From JACNFS01 sp964582065 (GTDB taxonomy: Bacteria > Chloroflexota > Dehalococcoidia > GIF9 > UBA5629), in assembly GCA_964582065.1 (NCBI GenBank), contig CAZOQG010000099.1, positions 1-5,271 on the forward strand: a stretch of DNA of 5,271 bases, given 5' to 3'. How positions within the stretch are numbered: position 1 is the stretch's first letter; every line of letters begins with the position of its first letter. Made by a program: the position numbers and the translations under genes. Below the pieces are notes generated by a model. It saw only the letters and a list, made by a program, of their open reading frames with translations, had not been told where the DNA came from and did no database searches. Positions 5,196 to 5,271 of this stretch are shown piece after piece.

Positions 5196-5251
5196 TGACT
5201 TGCATTTCGATATTATTCCGAAAATAGATTGTCGTAATCTGGCCCGGGTAG

Positions 5252-5271
5252 ATTGGAGCATCGGCTCCAAT
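5252..5271. terminator. Perfect hairpin at the right window edge, possible terminator
   Basis: ATTGGAGC (5252-5259) and GCTCCAAT (5264-5271) are perfect inverted repeats around the loop ATCG. The window ends on the last base of the stem, so a following T-run cannot be checked. It could end the plus-strand transcript, or on the minus strand a transcript arriving from the right. A tRNA start was considered and does not fit. Confidence 0.35.

Noticed and set aside
5036..5227. Short plus-strand (63-residue) and overlapping minus-strand (64-residue) open frames after the DUF72 gene
   Set aside because: Both are translations of the G-rich palindrome and the AAATTCAAA repeat. The PWREGIRGRG-type peptide is what such intergenic repeats give when translated.
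5241..5271. Possible 5' part of a tRNA gene at the right edge
   Set aside because: The GGCCCGGGTAG start superficially recalls a tRNA acceptor and D-arm, but no D-stem pairing or anticodon arm can be laid out, and the perfect hairpin explains the bases better.

Overview
This window looks like bacterial chromosomal DNA of moderate GC content. Gene starts carry Shine-Dalgarno sequences (GAGGTG, AAGGAGG, GGTGGAG, AAGGAG), the promoters are sigma70-like, and the genes are tightly packed with coupled stop/start codons. The gene mix points most naturally to Chloroflexota, perhaps Dehalococcoidia: a DegV/FakB protein, two tandem PAC2-family proteins, a SixA-like phosphatase with QHG instead of RHG, an archaeal-style dUTPase and a DUF72 protein. 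This placement rests on gene content alone, and no marker gene is present. Nothing in the window looks like a phage, transposon or CRISPR array.

Layout. Positions 1-180 are a leader with a 5' hairpin and a good promoter (TTTACA-17-TATACT). It drives a single-gene unit, the DegV-family fatty-acid-binding protein (181-1023, +). About 40 bases separate it from a convergent three-gene minus-strand operon. In transcription order that operon is a SixA-like histidine phosphatase (3310-2813), PAC2 protein A (2813-1902) and PAC2 protein B (1899-1066). The first junction is a TGATG stop/start overlap and the second has a 2-base gap, so the three genes are almost certainly co-transcribed and translationally coupled. 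A 230-base divergent intergenic region (3311-3540) holds promoters in both directions and a cluster of CTTGA/TCAAG half-sites. It separates that operon from a plus-strand pair, an archaeal-type dUTP diphosphatase (3541-4056) and a DUF72/YecE-like protein (4056-5003), again joined by TGATG. The last 268 bases hold no convincing gene. They contain a G-rich inverted repeat with a canonical G-quadruplex pattern, an AAATTCAAA-type intergenic repeat, and a perfect 8-bp hairpin at the very end.

How the genes may work together. DegV/FakB proteins carry a fatty acid for phosphorylation by a FakA-type kinase, which is not in this window. The dUTPase keeps uracil out of DNA and supplies dUMP. The role of its partner DUF72 is unknown. 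The most interesting unit is the phosphatase-PAC2-PAC2 operon. The two PAC2 proteins are clear but diverged paralogs. B has lost the glycine-rich PGIGNIG motif that A keeps, and neither ends in the HbYX tail used by eukaryotic proteasome-assembly chaperones. The arrangement suggests an A/B heterodimer with a job other than, or beyond, proteasome assembly. That is inference, not demonstrated.
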